The notes beneath the pieces were generated by a model. It made no database searches. It was given only the letters and a program-made list of their open reading frames with translations, and had not been told where the DNA came from. A program made the translations under genes and the position numbers. Below are positions 14,056-20,265 of a DNA stretch of 20,265 nucleotides, in pieces; the first letter of the stretch is position 1; each line of letters begins with the position of its first letter. This stretch comes from a virus: the IMG/VR virus record IMGVR_UViG_3300044960_000062, positions 1 through 20,265 of that record. One strand, 5' to 3'.

Positions 14056-14068
14056 AAGGAAAATAGTC

Positions 14069-14980
14069 ATGCTAGATGAGCTTTTAAGGCGCTATCCAAT
14101 CAATAGGTCAAGGCCCACTAGCAATGGGCTTATTGGTGCTTGTCCTTTTCACAAAAATGGTCAGGAAAAGAAGCTCTCATTCAGTATGAATGAGGAGGGT
14201 TTGTGGACGTGCTTTTCCGGTTGTGGTTCAGGTAACTTGGCTCAGTTTATTCATAAATATGCCAAGGTTCCTATGGGTAAGGCCGTCATGCTCGCTGAAG
14301 AACTTACGATGGCAGAAGCTTTTTCTGAAAGCCTTAATAATAAGGGTTTTGTTGACCGAAAAGCCGCTGAAGAACAAGAGCAGGAAGAAAACGAAGAAAG
14401 GTTTAGGCAACAGTTCAAGTTCTACAAGTTGTTTAAGCATGACTATTTGTTGAATCTAGGCTTTACTACAGAAACTCTTGAAGCTTTCCGTATAGGATAC
14501 GACCCTGACAATGACCGTGTTGTTTTTCCGATTTTTGATAAAGATGACAAGCTCAGGGGGTTTCAATATAGAGGCACTAAAGAGAAGATTTACACTACTG
14601 AGTTCGGTTTTAAGAAAAATAACTGGCTCTTCGGTGAACACCTTCATAATAAGCGTCATGGTATGCCTTGGCTAGTAGAAGGTCCGACAGACGCAATGTG
14701 GCTTTATCAGAAAGGTTTCCTAGCATTTTCCTGTATGGGGGTTAAGTTTTCTGAGCGGCAAGCTGATAGATTGTGCGCCCTCGGGTATGATAAAATTCTA
14801 CTTGCTTTCGACAATGATGACGCAGGTAGGGAGGCTGTTGGTAGAGCTAAACTCATTCTAGGGAGGCGTGTTGATGTTTACCTAATGGACTACTCGAACA
14901 TGGCACAGAAAGACTGGAAAGGAATGTCGAAGAAAGATTTACTGTATTTTTCATCCACTGCAAAACTCGCTAGGAGATAG
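14069..14980 (+). CDS. DnaG-type primase (CHC2 zinc finger and TOPRIM)
   Basis: About 303 aa. ATG 14069 is chosen because AAAGGA lies 8 nt upstream; the upstream ATG at 14033 has no ribosome-binding site and falls inside the small membrane gene. N-terminal zinc site: Cys25 and His28 (CPFH), then Cys48 and Cys52 (CFSGC), a CHC2-like finger with C-x3-C instead of the usual C-x2-C. TOPRIM motifs: EGPTD (Glu204 to Asp208) and DNDDAG (from Asp248). Short for a full DnaG, lacking a C-terminal helicase-binding domain, as in many phage primases. It likely makes RNA primers for the phage replisome. Confidence 0.86.
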   Translation: MLDELLRRYPINRSRPTSNGLIGACPFHKNGQEKKLSFSMNEEGLWTCFSGCGSGNLAQFIHKYAKVPMGKAVMLAEELTMAEAFSESLNNKGFVDRKAAEEQEQEENEERFRQQFKFYKLFKHDYLLNLGFTTETLEAFRIGYDPDNDRVVFPIFDKDDKLRGFQYRGTKEKIYTTEFGFKKNNWLFGEHLHNKRHGMPWLVEGPTDAMWLYQKGFLAFSCMGVKFSERQADRLCALGYDKILLAFDNDDAGREAVGRAKLILGRRVDVYLMDYSNMAQKDWKGMSKKDLLYFSSTAKLARR

Positions 14981-14983
14981 CAA

Positions 14984-15706
14984 ATGAAACTCATCAAAAA
15001 GAAGTCTGACTCCACAGGAGAGGCGTCAACCGCTCCTTCTTCTATTAAGAATTCTGGTTGGATGGCTACCGGCTATGAAAGCATGAAGAAGCATATTGCT
15101 CAGCAGGTCGCCCAGAAAAAGTCATCCTACGTTCCAGAATTTTGGCTTAAGGATGGAGAGGAAGCCGGTATTCGTATCCTGACAGAGCCTATCTGCATTT
15201 TTTCACACCGTTTAATGCGTCCTGGGCGCAAGGTTCCTGATATGCTTACTTGTCTCGAAGGGACAGGGCAATTGTGCCCTTTGTGTGAAGCTGGTCAGAA
15301 AGCTTACCCCCGTCAATGGCAGGCGGTTTATGCTGTGATTGACCGTCGTAAGGAAGAATGGGTTGACAAGCAGGGGACTAAGCATAGGCACCAAAACCGA
15401 GTTAAGCTTTGGAGAGCTGGTCAACGTATTGCTGGTCTTCTGGAAAAGAAGCAAAGCAAATTCGGTGACCTTCGTAACTATGAACTTGAGATTTCTCGCA
15501 CAGGCACCGCTTTTAATACCATGTATTCTATTGAGGTAGGGAATAAACAGCCACTTACCGCCGCTGAGAAGGAAGCCCGTGACAAGTTTGACATTATCAA
15601 GGTTATTCAGCCTAAGACACGGAGTGAACTTCTCGCTCTAATCGGTGGTGTTGCTGAGGAGGAGTCATCTGAGGATGGCCCTATTGACGAAGGTTTGGAT
15701 ATCTAA
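14984..15706 (+). CDS. Gp32-like zinc ssDNA-binding protein
   Basis: 240 aa, ATG 14984 with TAGGAG. After a basic N-terminus, the OB-fold core includes EFWLKDGEEAGIRIL, ICIFSHRLMRPG, MLTCLEGTGQLCPLCEAG, RQWQAVYAVIDR and KFGDLRNYELEISRTG. Zinc ligands His75, Cys90, Cys98 and Cys101 (C-x2-C) have nearly the spacing of T4 gp32 (His-x12-Cys-x9-Cys-x2-Cys). The last ~15 residues are acidic (EEESSEDGPIDEGLDI), the protein-recruiting tail typical of single-stranded DNA-binding proteins. It sits between primase and polymerase. Identity follows from zinc pattern, acidic tail and context; no other SSB is visible here. Confidence 0.76.
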   Translation: MKLIKKKSDSTGEASTAPSSIKNSGWMATGYESMKKHIAQQVAQKKSSYVPEFWLKDGEEAGIRILTEPICIFSHRLMRPGRKVPDMLTCLEGTGQLCPLCEAGQKAYPRQWQAVYAVIDRRKEEWVDKQGTKHRHQNRVKLWRAGQRIAGLLEKKQSKFGDLRNYELEISRTGTAFNTMYSIEVGNKQPLTAAEKEARDKFDIIKVIQPKTRSELLALIGGVAEEESSEDGPIDEGLDI

Positions 15707-15720
15707 GTCTAAAATGGCAC

Positions 15721-15766
15721 GCACTGTGGGTAGGGTTAATTCTTGGTCCTACCCACAGTGCATTTT
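15721..15766 (+). terminator. Perfect 14-bp hairpin before the polymerase gene
   Basis: GCACTGTGGGTAGG (15721-15734) and CCTACCCACAGTGC (15748-15761) are exact complements with a 13-nt loop, followed by ATTTT (15762-15766). AAAAT upstream (15711-15715) makes it symmetrical, so it could terminate in either direction. The short T run makes readthrough likely. Because the stem ends about 18 nt before the polymerase ATG and close to its TAGGA ribosome-binding site, attenuation or processing is also possible. Confidence 0.72.
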
Positions 15767-15778
15767 ATAGGATTAAAC

Positions 15779-17662
15779 ATGAGCATCAAACCTCCTAAGA
15801 AACGTCCAGTTATTCTGTCTCCTAAAGTGTTGGACGGGTATGTTGCAGAAATGCTTAAAGGTGACTGCGCTACCGTGGACATTGAGACAGATGATAGTTT
15901 GGATGTTATTCATAATCCTACTATTGTTGGGATTTCGTTTTATAACGAGAAGATTGAAGGCCCCTTGTTTGTGCCTATTTCGTTTAATACGTTTAAAAAC
16001 CAGATGACCGTTCAGGCGTTGGTAAAGAGCATCCAGCCGTTATTTAGTGCGGAGCATTTTACGATGATAGCTCACAACGCCAAGTTTGACATCGCCATCT
16101 TAGAACACTTTGGCGTTAAGACTAACTGGGGCCGTATTCATTGCTCTCAGGTGCTCTCATTCCTTCAGAATGAGAACAAACGAACTGGACTTAAGGACAG
16201 AGTGTTTTGGGAGTTCAACTACCGAATGAAGAGTCTTTCTGACATTCAGGGCAAACGCAACACTAAGGCGTTTATTCCTATGGTTGACCTTCCAGCAGAT
16301 AAAATTACTGATTATTGCTCTGACGACGCCTACTGGTGCTATTGGCTTTATCAGAAATACAAGAAGGAGCTACAGCAAGATAAGTTTCTCTGGAACTACT
16401 ACATTAAGCTTGAAGCCCCTTTTGTCAAAGTTTTAAAGGATATTCATAAAAGGGGTGTTCACATTAATAAGCCGTTCCTTGAGAAGCTGGATAGGAAAGT
16501 AGGTAAGCTGAAAGATAAAGCAGAGGAAGATATACTTAAACTTGCCAGGAAGCCAATTAACGTCAACAGCCCTGCGCAGTTGACAAGGCTTCTATTCAAA
16601 GACTTGCACTTACACCGCACATTGCCCAATCCAGAGATTCTGGCCACTAATAGTTCTGGTTTTGCGGCAAACGCCGAAAACTTAGAAATTTTAGCTGGTA
16701 AGCATCCGATTGTTGATAGGATTCTCGACTATCGGATGTATGCGAAGTTAAAGACTACTTACACTACGGGGTTGTTGGAAAGACTCGGTGACGGATACAA
16801 AAAGATTCACTGTAACTTCAATCAAACGGTTGCAGTTACAGGACGTCTTAGTTCGTCCGATCCGAATTTACAGAACATTCCATCAAGGTCTGACTTAGGG
16901 AAACAAGTGCGTTTGGCTTTTGTTCCCCCTAAAGGTCATTCTTTTATTGTTGCTGACTATTCCAACATTGAGTTGAGGATTTTGTGCCATATGAGTCAAG
17001 ACAAGACTATGTTGGAAAAGTTCTCCAGCAATGAAGACCTTCATGCGCTTACGGCAAGTTTCATTTTCAAGAGACCGCTCAGCGAGTGTGATAAATCTAC
17101 TCCTGAGGGTAAAAAGAGAAGAGAGGCTGGGAAGACTTTGAACTTCGGTATCATGTATGGTATGGGGCCTTGGGCTTTAGCTAAGAGTCTTAATATCTCC
17201 GAAGAAGAAGCCCAGAGATTTATTGATGAGTATTTCACCCTATACCGTGGCGTTTATGAATACATTAAAAAAGTTCAGGATTTTGCCACTAAGAATGGAT
17301 ACGTTAGAACGCTGTTTGGGCGCAAACGTCGCCTTCCTGAAGCCCAACTTTTAGATGGGTTCTTCAAAAAAGAGCGTCAACGTGCTTTGCGCCAAGCGGT
17401 AAATTCTATTATTCAAGGAACACAGGCAGAGATTATAAAACTTGCCATGATTAAGCTTCAGAAGCGCTGTAAGAAGGCCAAATTGCGTCTTCAAGTTCAC
17501 GATGAGCTGGTGGCAAGTGTCCCTACTACCGATGCTCAGGAAGTCGCCAAAGTCTTCAAAGAGTGCATGATGTTCCCTACTGACGATGACAAGAGGCAGA
17601 TTCTTTCAATTCCAATGGAAGTTGATCTTGTTATTGTTGATAGTTGGGGAAAAGCCAAATAG
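15779..17662 (+). CDS. Family A DNA polymerase with 3'-5' exonuclease
   Basis: About 627 aa from ATG 15779 (TAGGA upstream), preferred over a TTG at 15743 that lies inside the hairpin loop. Exonuclease motifs: DIET (Asp34, Glu36), HNAKFD (His99, Asp104), and Tyr179-x3-Asp183 (YCSDD). Polymerase motifs: A VADYSNIELR (Asp393), B R-REAGKTLNFGIMYG (Lys452, Phe456), C QVHDELVA (His574, Asp575). The exonuclease and polymerase are both intact; no 5'-3' exonuclease domain is present, so this is the T7/T5-type replicative form. Phe at the Lys+4 position of motif B matches E. coli Pol I rather than the Tyr of T7. Confidence 0.93.
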   Translation: MSIKPPKKRPVILSPKVLDGYVAEMLKGDCATVDIETDDSLDVIHNPTIVGISFYNEKIEGPLFVPISFNTFKNQMTVQALVKSIQPLFSAEHFTMIAHNAKFDIAILEHFGVKTNWGRIHCSQVLSFLQNENKRTGLKDRVFWEFNYRMKSLSDIQGKRNTKAFIPMVDLPADKITDYCSDDAYWCYWLYQKYKKELQQDKFLWNYYIKLEAPFVKVLKDIHKRGVHINKPFLEKLDRKVGKLKDKAEEDILKLARKPINVNSPAQLTRLLFKDLHLHRTLPNPEILATNSSGFAANAENLEILAGKHPIVDRILDYRMYAKLKTTYTTGLLERLGDGYKKIHCNFNQTVAVTGRLSSSDPNLQNIPSRSDLGKQVRLAFVPPKGHSFIVADYSNIELRILCHMSQDKTMLEKFSSNEDLHALTASFIFKRPLSECDKSTPEGKKRREAGKTLNFGIMYGMGPWALAKSLNISEEEAQRFIDEYFTLYRGVYEYIKKVQDFATKNGYVRTLFGRKRRLPEAQLLDGFFKKERQRALRQAVNSIIQGTQAEIIKLAMIKLQKRCKKAKLRLQVHDELVASVPTTDAQEVAKVFKECMMFPTDDDKRQILSIPMEVDLVIVDSWGKAK

Positions 17663-17670
17663 GAGGCTAT

Positions 17671-18378
17671 GTGCGAAAGTTCTTGCTGTCAATACTCTTG
17701 CTAGTTCCAGTGGCGTTGCACCCCCATGAATGGGATTTACGAAGTCCTAGCAGGGAGGATTTTTTAAAGTTGTCCTATCGTTTAGCTAGTAGAGCCCAAA
17801 TGTTTGTTGGGCCAAAAGCAGAAGAAAATAAGAAAAGGGTTATTAGTGTCACTCGGGATGTATACGACATTTGGTATGAGCATCGTAAAGGAAAGCTCCG
17901 GGCTATCAAAAGCCCGACATTGCCACTGGCGCTGTTTTACACTGAAAGTCATTTACGGCCCATAGTGAGTGTAGCTAACTGTTATGGGATTTCTCAGATG
18001 GATTTAAATAGCGCCAAGTGGATTTGCAAGCTCTATGGCATTCCATACAACCCTAAGACCCTTCATATAGACCTTATGAAGAATCAAAAGTTCAATTTGC
18101 TTGTAGGAATGTGCGAGCTAAATCAGCATTTATTGAATTGGAATGGCAATGTTGACCTCGCCATCCTTGGATATAAATGCGGGGATAATCGAGTTAAACA
18201 GCTTATTCTTAATGGAGAACTAAAAGGTAGATACGAATGGTTCTACGCCAACGTCTTTAAATACCACAGTATTTTGGAAGGGCATTCTCGGTTTAAACTG
18301 GTTCCTGTCCTTAATCCTTATAATGATAATGGAGAGCTGACTATCGAAAAATACTGGAGACCTAACCGTAAGCCTTAG
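17671..18378 (+). CDS. Secreted lytic transglycosylase (SLT-type)
   Basis: 235 aa from GTG 17671, chosen because AGGAGG at 17661-17666 precedes it by four nt and the protein then starts with a signal peptide (MRKFLLSILLLVPVALHP). The nearby ATG at 17669 is out of frame. The catalytic region shows the SLT pattern: ALFYTESHLRPIVSVAN with candidate catalytic Glu92, then CYGISQMD (GISQM at residues 106-110), AKWICKLYGIPYNP, and NVDLAILGYKCGDNRV, matching goose-lysozyme-like transglycosylases that cleave peptidoglycan with 1,6-anhydro products. It is oddly placed between polymerase and recombinase genes, far from the lysis genes. It may open the wall for DNA entry or later release, or serve another wall function. 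Confidence 0.78.
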   Translation: MRKFLLSILLLVPVALHPHEWDLRSPSREDFLKLSYRLASRAQMFVGPKAEENKKRVISVTRDVYDIWYEHRKGKLRAIKSPTLPLALFYTESHLRPIVSVANCYGISQMDLNSAKWICKLYGIPYNPKTLHIDLMKNQKFNLLVGMCELNQHLLNWNGNVDLAILGYKCGDNRVKQLILNGELKGRYEWFYANVFKYHSILEGHSRFKLVPVLNPYNDNGELTIEKYWRPNRKP

Positions 18379-18415
18379 TCTTCAATCTTCCCACTTCTCA
18401 CTAGGAGTATTGTTC

Positions 18416-19501
18416 ATGTCAAAGGCACTACGAAACAGTCCTACTCAGAATCGTCCTACGGTTTCACCTGCTGTTCTTCAGGTGATGAACAAAATCAACA
18501 AGACCTACGGTGAGGGCACCGTGGTTTTGGGAAATGAGGCTAAGCATATGAAGGTGCGCCGAATTAAGTCGGGCATCTTTGATTTGGACTATGAAATTGG
18601 TGGTGGTTTTCCCTTGGGCAGGGTCGTTCAAATTCACGGTCCATTTAGTTCAGGGAAGACCACCATTGCAATGCTTCTTGCCGCACAAATTCAGAAAAAG
18701 AAAAGTAAGAACCTTGTAGCTTATCTAGACGTTGAAGGCACTTTTGATATTGATTGGGCTAAGACCCTTGGTGTTCAGCCTGATAAGCTTTTACTCCCTC
18801 CAAATGTTATGAGTGGGCAAGCTGCACTTAATATCGCTGAGGAGCTTGTTCAGACTGGAGACCTTGGTTTGGTAGTCATTGACAGTCTTGCGGCTGTAAC
18901 TCCTAATGAAGAAGTTGACGCCCCTATTGACAATTGGACTATGGGGCTACAGGCGCGCCTTATCAATAAGTTTATTCGTAAGATTGTAGTTGCTAACTCT
19001 AAAAAATCTGAAGATGGCACAGACAATGAGTGCATTGTTCTTATGTTAAACCAAGAGCGAGACAGCATGGACAAGTATAAGCCTATTCAAACTCCAGGCG
19101 GTCGGGGTAAAGATTTTGCTTCTAGTCTTACAATTCAAATCCGTAAAGGTGAGTGGATTGAAGACGGTAAGGGCTCCAAAAAGAAAGTGGTCGGGCATGT
19201 TATTAATTTTAAGGTGCTTAAAAATAAGACTTTCCCTCGTGCCCGTGAAGGTCAGTTTGATTTTTACTTTGATAAGGCTTCATGGGGTATGAAAAAGGGC
19301 CAAGTAGATAACACTAAGTCCATCGTTCTCAAGGCCATAGAGTTAGGTCTGATTAAGCAGGGAGGTGCGTGGTTTAGTTACAATGGGAAACAATACCAGG
19401 GCCAAGACAAGCTTGTAGAGGCCCTTACCAAGAAGGAAGACCTGCTTAAGAAGCTTCGTGTGCAGGTTCTCGCCACGCTTCGAGAGGAGAAGGACAAATG
19501 A
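18416..19501 (+). CDS. RecA-like recombinase
   Basis: 361 aa from ATG 18416 (TAGGAG at 18402-18407); an upstream TTG at 18410 adds two codons and is less likely. RecA features: G-FDLDYEIGGGFPLGRVVQI, Walker A GPFSSGKT (residues 75-82), AYLDVEGTFD, Walker B VVIDSLAAV (Asp156), a PNEEVDAPI..WTMGLQARLINKF region, LMLNQERDSMDKY and TPGGRGKDF (loop 2-like). The C-terminus is shorter and more basic than bacterial RecA, similar to other phage RecA/UvsX proteins. It catalyses strand exchange for recombination-dependent replication and repair; polymerase and gp32-like genes are next to it. Confidence 0.9.
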   Translation: MSKALRNSPTQNRPTVSPAVLQVMNKINKTYGEGTVVLGNEAKHMKVRRIKSGIFDLDYEIGGGFPLGRVVQIHGPFSSGKTTIAMLLAAQIQKKKSKNLVAYLDVEGTFDIDWAKTLGVQPDKLLLPPNVMSGQAALNIAEELVQTGDLGLVVIDSLAAVTPNEEVDAPIDNWTMGLQARLINKFIRKIVVANSKKSEDGTDNECIVLMLNQERDSMDKYKPIQTPGGRGKDFASSLTIQIRKGEWIEDGKGSKKKVVGHVINFKVLKNKTFPRAREGQFDFYFDKASWGMKKGQVDNTKSIVLKAIELGLIKQGGAWFSYNGKQYQGQDKLVEALTKKEDLLKKLRVQVLATLREEKDK

Positions 19502-19548
19502 CACTCACTTTTATATTGAGTTACTTGGTTTGGAGTCCCAAACTATGA
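19498..19548 (+). CDS. 16-codon bridging ORF between recA-like and next gene
   Basis: ATG 19498 overlaps the recombinase stop (ATGA), preceded by GAGGAGAAGG, and the frame ends at TGA 19546-19548, overlapping the next gene's ATG (19545) again as ATGA. The product would be MTLTFILSYLVWSPKL. Two ATGA overlaps with a strong ribosome-binding site make accidental occurrence less likely, but the peptide itself has no known counterpart. It may be a leader or coupling peptide. Confidence 0.42.
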   Translation: MTLTFILSYLVWSPKL

Positions 19549-20078
19549 GCCTCTATCATGTTACCTATGACTATCATGGGAGTATGGTTCGCTTCAAGCC
19601 ACGGGTTCCAAATACCATGCTAAAGAAAGAGGGTAGGCGTAAAAGAATTTGCGTGGCCCCTAGAGTGTCTGACTGTTTGCGCCTAGCATTTAAGCAGGAT
19701 TACTCAGACCGTTTTCATGTTTACGAAGTTCTAGGCTCACCTAGAGGGTTAGACACCGTTTCTCCTGCCACCAAGGTTCCTGATTGGCAATTTGGCACTA
19801 AAGAGGAGGTGTGGCTTACTAAGCCTAACATTTTCAAGCATTTGGGGATTGTTCATTTCTTTAGAGTGCTAGTTCGAATGAAGAAGTGTTATCTTTGGAT
19901 GGAGAAAGATTTCCCGTTTGTTCCTGATGAGGATGCTCTCTCCCCGACAGAAGCTCTGCCGTGGGTTCAATTCAGCCAGAGGCTCTCAGAAGTGAATAAG
20001 GAAATACAAGATTCCATGCTCTCCTATGACATGGTTCTACCCCCTACCTTCCAAGGAGGGAGTCTTCATGGATATTAA
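19545..20078 (+). CDS. Unrecognised protein with an N-terminal YHVTY/PRVP domain
   Basis: 177 aa from ATG 19545, preceded by GGAG about 10 nt upstream and by the bridging ORF; an earlier in-frame start-like codon lies inside the recombinase gene and is not favoured. The N-terminus reads SLYHVTYDYHGSMVRFKPRVP, then RKRICVAPRVSDCLRLAF and FHVYEV, followed by EEVWLTKPNIFKHLGIVHFFRV. The Y-H-V, PRVP, RICVAPxVxxCL, VYEV and EVWL order resembles small domains found in phages and bacteria whose function I do not know. Basic and charged, no membrane segment. Overlaps the next gene by 11 nt. Confidence 0.68.
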   Translation: MSLYHVTYDYHGSMVRFKPRVPNTMLKKEGRRKRICVAPRVSDCLRLAFKQDYSDRFHVYEVLGSPRGLDTVSPATKVPDWQFGTKEEVWLTKPNIFKHLGIVHFFRVLVRMKKCYLWMEKDFPFVPDEDALSPTEALPWVQFSQRLSEVNKEIQDSMLSYDMVLPPTFQGGSLHGY

Positions 20079-20265
20079 GTTCACTAAATCTGACATCATT
20101 ATCAATCTCAGCTACCGAGAGTATCGGGAGCTGGTTACGGGTATGAAAAACACATTTATTATTAACGGGGTAACGGCCAATGATGATAGGCGCGTTGTCC
20201 TTAAAGTAGAAACGGAGGTTCCAGTTGCCGTTCCCACAAAAGACCAAAAAGCAGTTGAGCTACTC
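20068..20265 (+). CDS. Partial unrecognised protein cut by the right edge
   Basis: ATG 20068 with AAGGAGGG at 20053-20060 opens a frame that stays open for 66 codons to the last base. The visible residues (MDIKFTKSDIIINLSYREYRELVTGM, KNTFIINGVTANDDRRVVLKVETEV) look like an alpha/beta soluble domain; no family is recognised. It overlaps the previous gene's end by 11 nt, as is common in this operon. Confidence 0.65.
   Translation, partial: MDIKFTKSDIIINLSYREYRELVTGMKNTFIINGVTANDDRRVVLKVETEVPVAVPTKDQKAVELL

Noticed and set aside
14033-14068. Upstream ATG for the primase
   Set aside because: No ribosome-binding site and it overlaps the small membrane gene; ATG 14069 has AAAGGA at a good distance.
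15743-15778. TTG start for the polymerase
   Set aside because: It lies within the loop of the hairpin and lacks a ribosome-binding site.
1-20265. tRNA genes, integrase, transposase or attachment sites
   Set aside because: No cloverleaf-compatible segment, no recombinase motifs and no long terminal repeats were recognised on either strand by reading.

Overview
The window reads as part of the genome of a tailed double-stranded DNA bacteriophage (Caudoviricetes). Every supported gene is on the + strand. Genes are tightly packed, often with 1-4 nt stop/start overlaps (TAATG, ATGA) and good AGGAG-type ribosome-binding sites. By eye the DNA is moderately AT-rich. I see no integrase, repressor, transposase, tRNA, rRNA or CRISPR array, so nothing here points to a temperate lifestyle. 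A P2 gpI-like baseplate gene suggests a complex, possibly contractile, tail. The host cannot be named; a Sec-type secreted lytic transglycosylase fits a Gram-negative host but does not prove it.

Layout. (1) 1-5365, tail end of the virion module: a tail fibre open at the left edge (two tandem 72-residue GGTGQTT repeats), an unrecognised protein, a P2 gpI-like baseplate protein, a tail-collar/fibre-like protein, a long baseplate- or fibre-associated protein with a QG-QPLFDSDFNE motif, and a 77-aa protein. (2) 5374-7291, probable lysis cassette: a one-TM coiled-coil protein (holin/spanin-like candidate), a DUF5675-type protein and a DUF900-type alpha/beta hydrolase with a visible Ser-Asp-His set. 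It closes with a strong intrinsic terminator (16-bp perfect stem, then T7). (3) 7378-8036, about 660 bp of gene-free AT-rich DNA full of short phased repeats, a near-consensus sigma70 promoter and a leader with mutually exclusive RNA folds. This is the most interesting part of the window and a candidate replication origin or early control region. (4) 8037-20265, replication/recombination module: SNF2-like helicase, acidic/coiled-coil protein, MerR-type HTH protein, small conserved-looking protein, winged-helix protein, zinc-ribbon protein, unrecognised 145-aa protein, DnaB-like helicase, a 47-aa membrane protein, CHC2/TOPRIM primase, gp32-like zinc ssDNA-binding protein, family A DNA polymerase with 3'-5' exonuclease, secreted SLT transglycosylase, RecA-like recombinase, a 16-codon bridging ORF, and two unrecognised genes, the last cut by the right edge.

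How it works together. Helicase, primase, SSB, polymerase and recombinase form a nearly self-sufficient replisome, probably read from promoters in the 7.4-8.0 kb control region. The structural and lysis genes upstream are read as a separate late unit ending at the 7326-7377 terminator. Two membrane or exported proteins (47-aa membrane peptide, transglycosylase) sit unexpectedly inside the replication operon. Two ribosome-binding regions show tandem duplications, and two perfect long hairpins mark the main regulatory boundaries.
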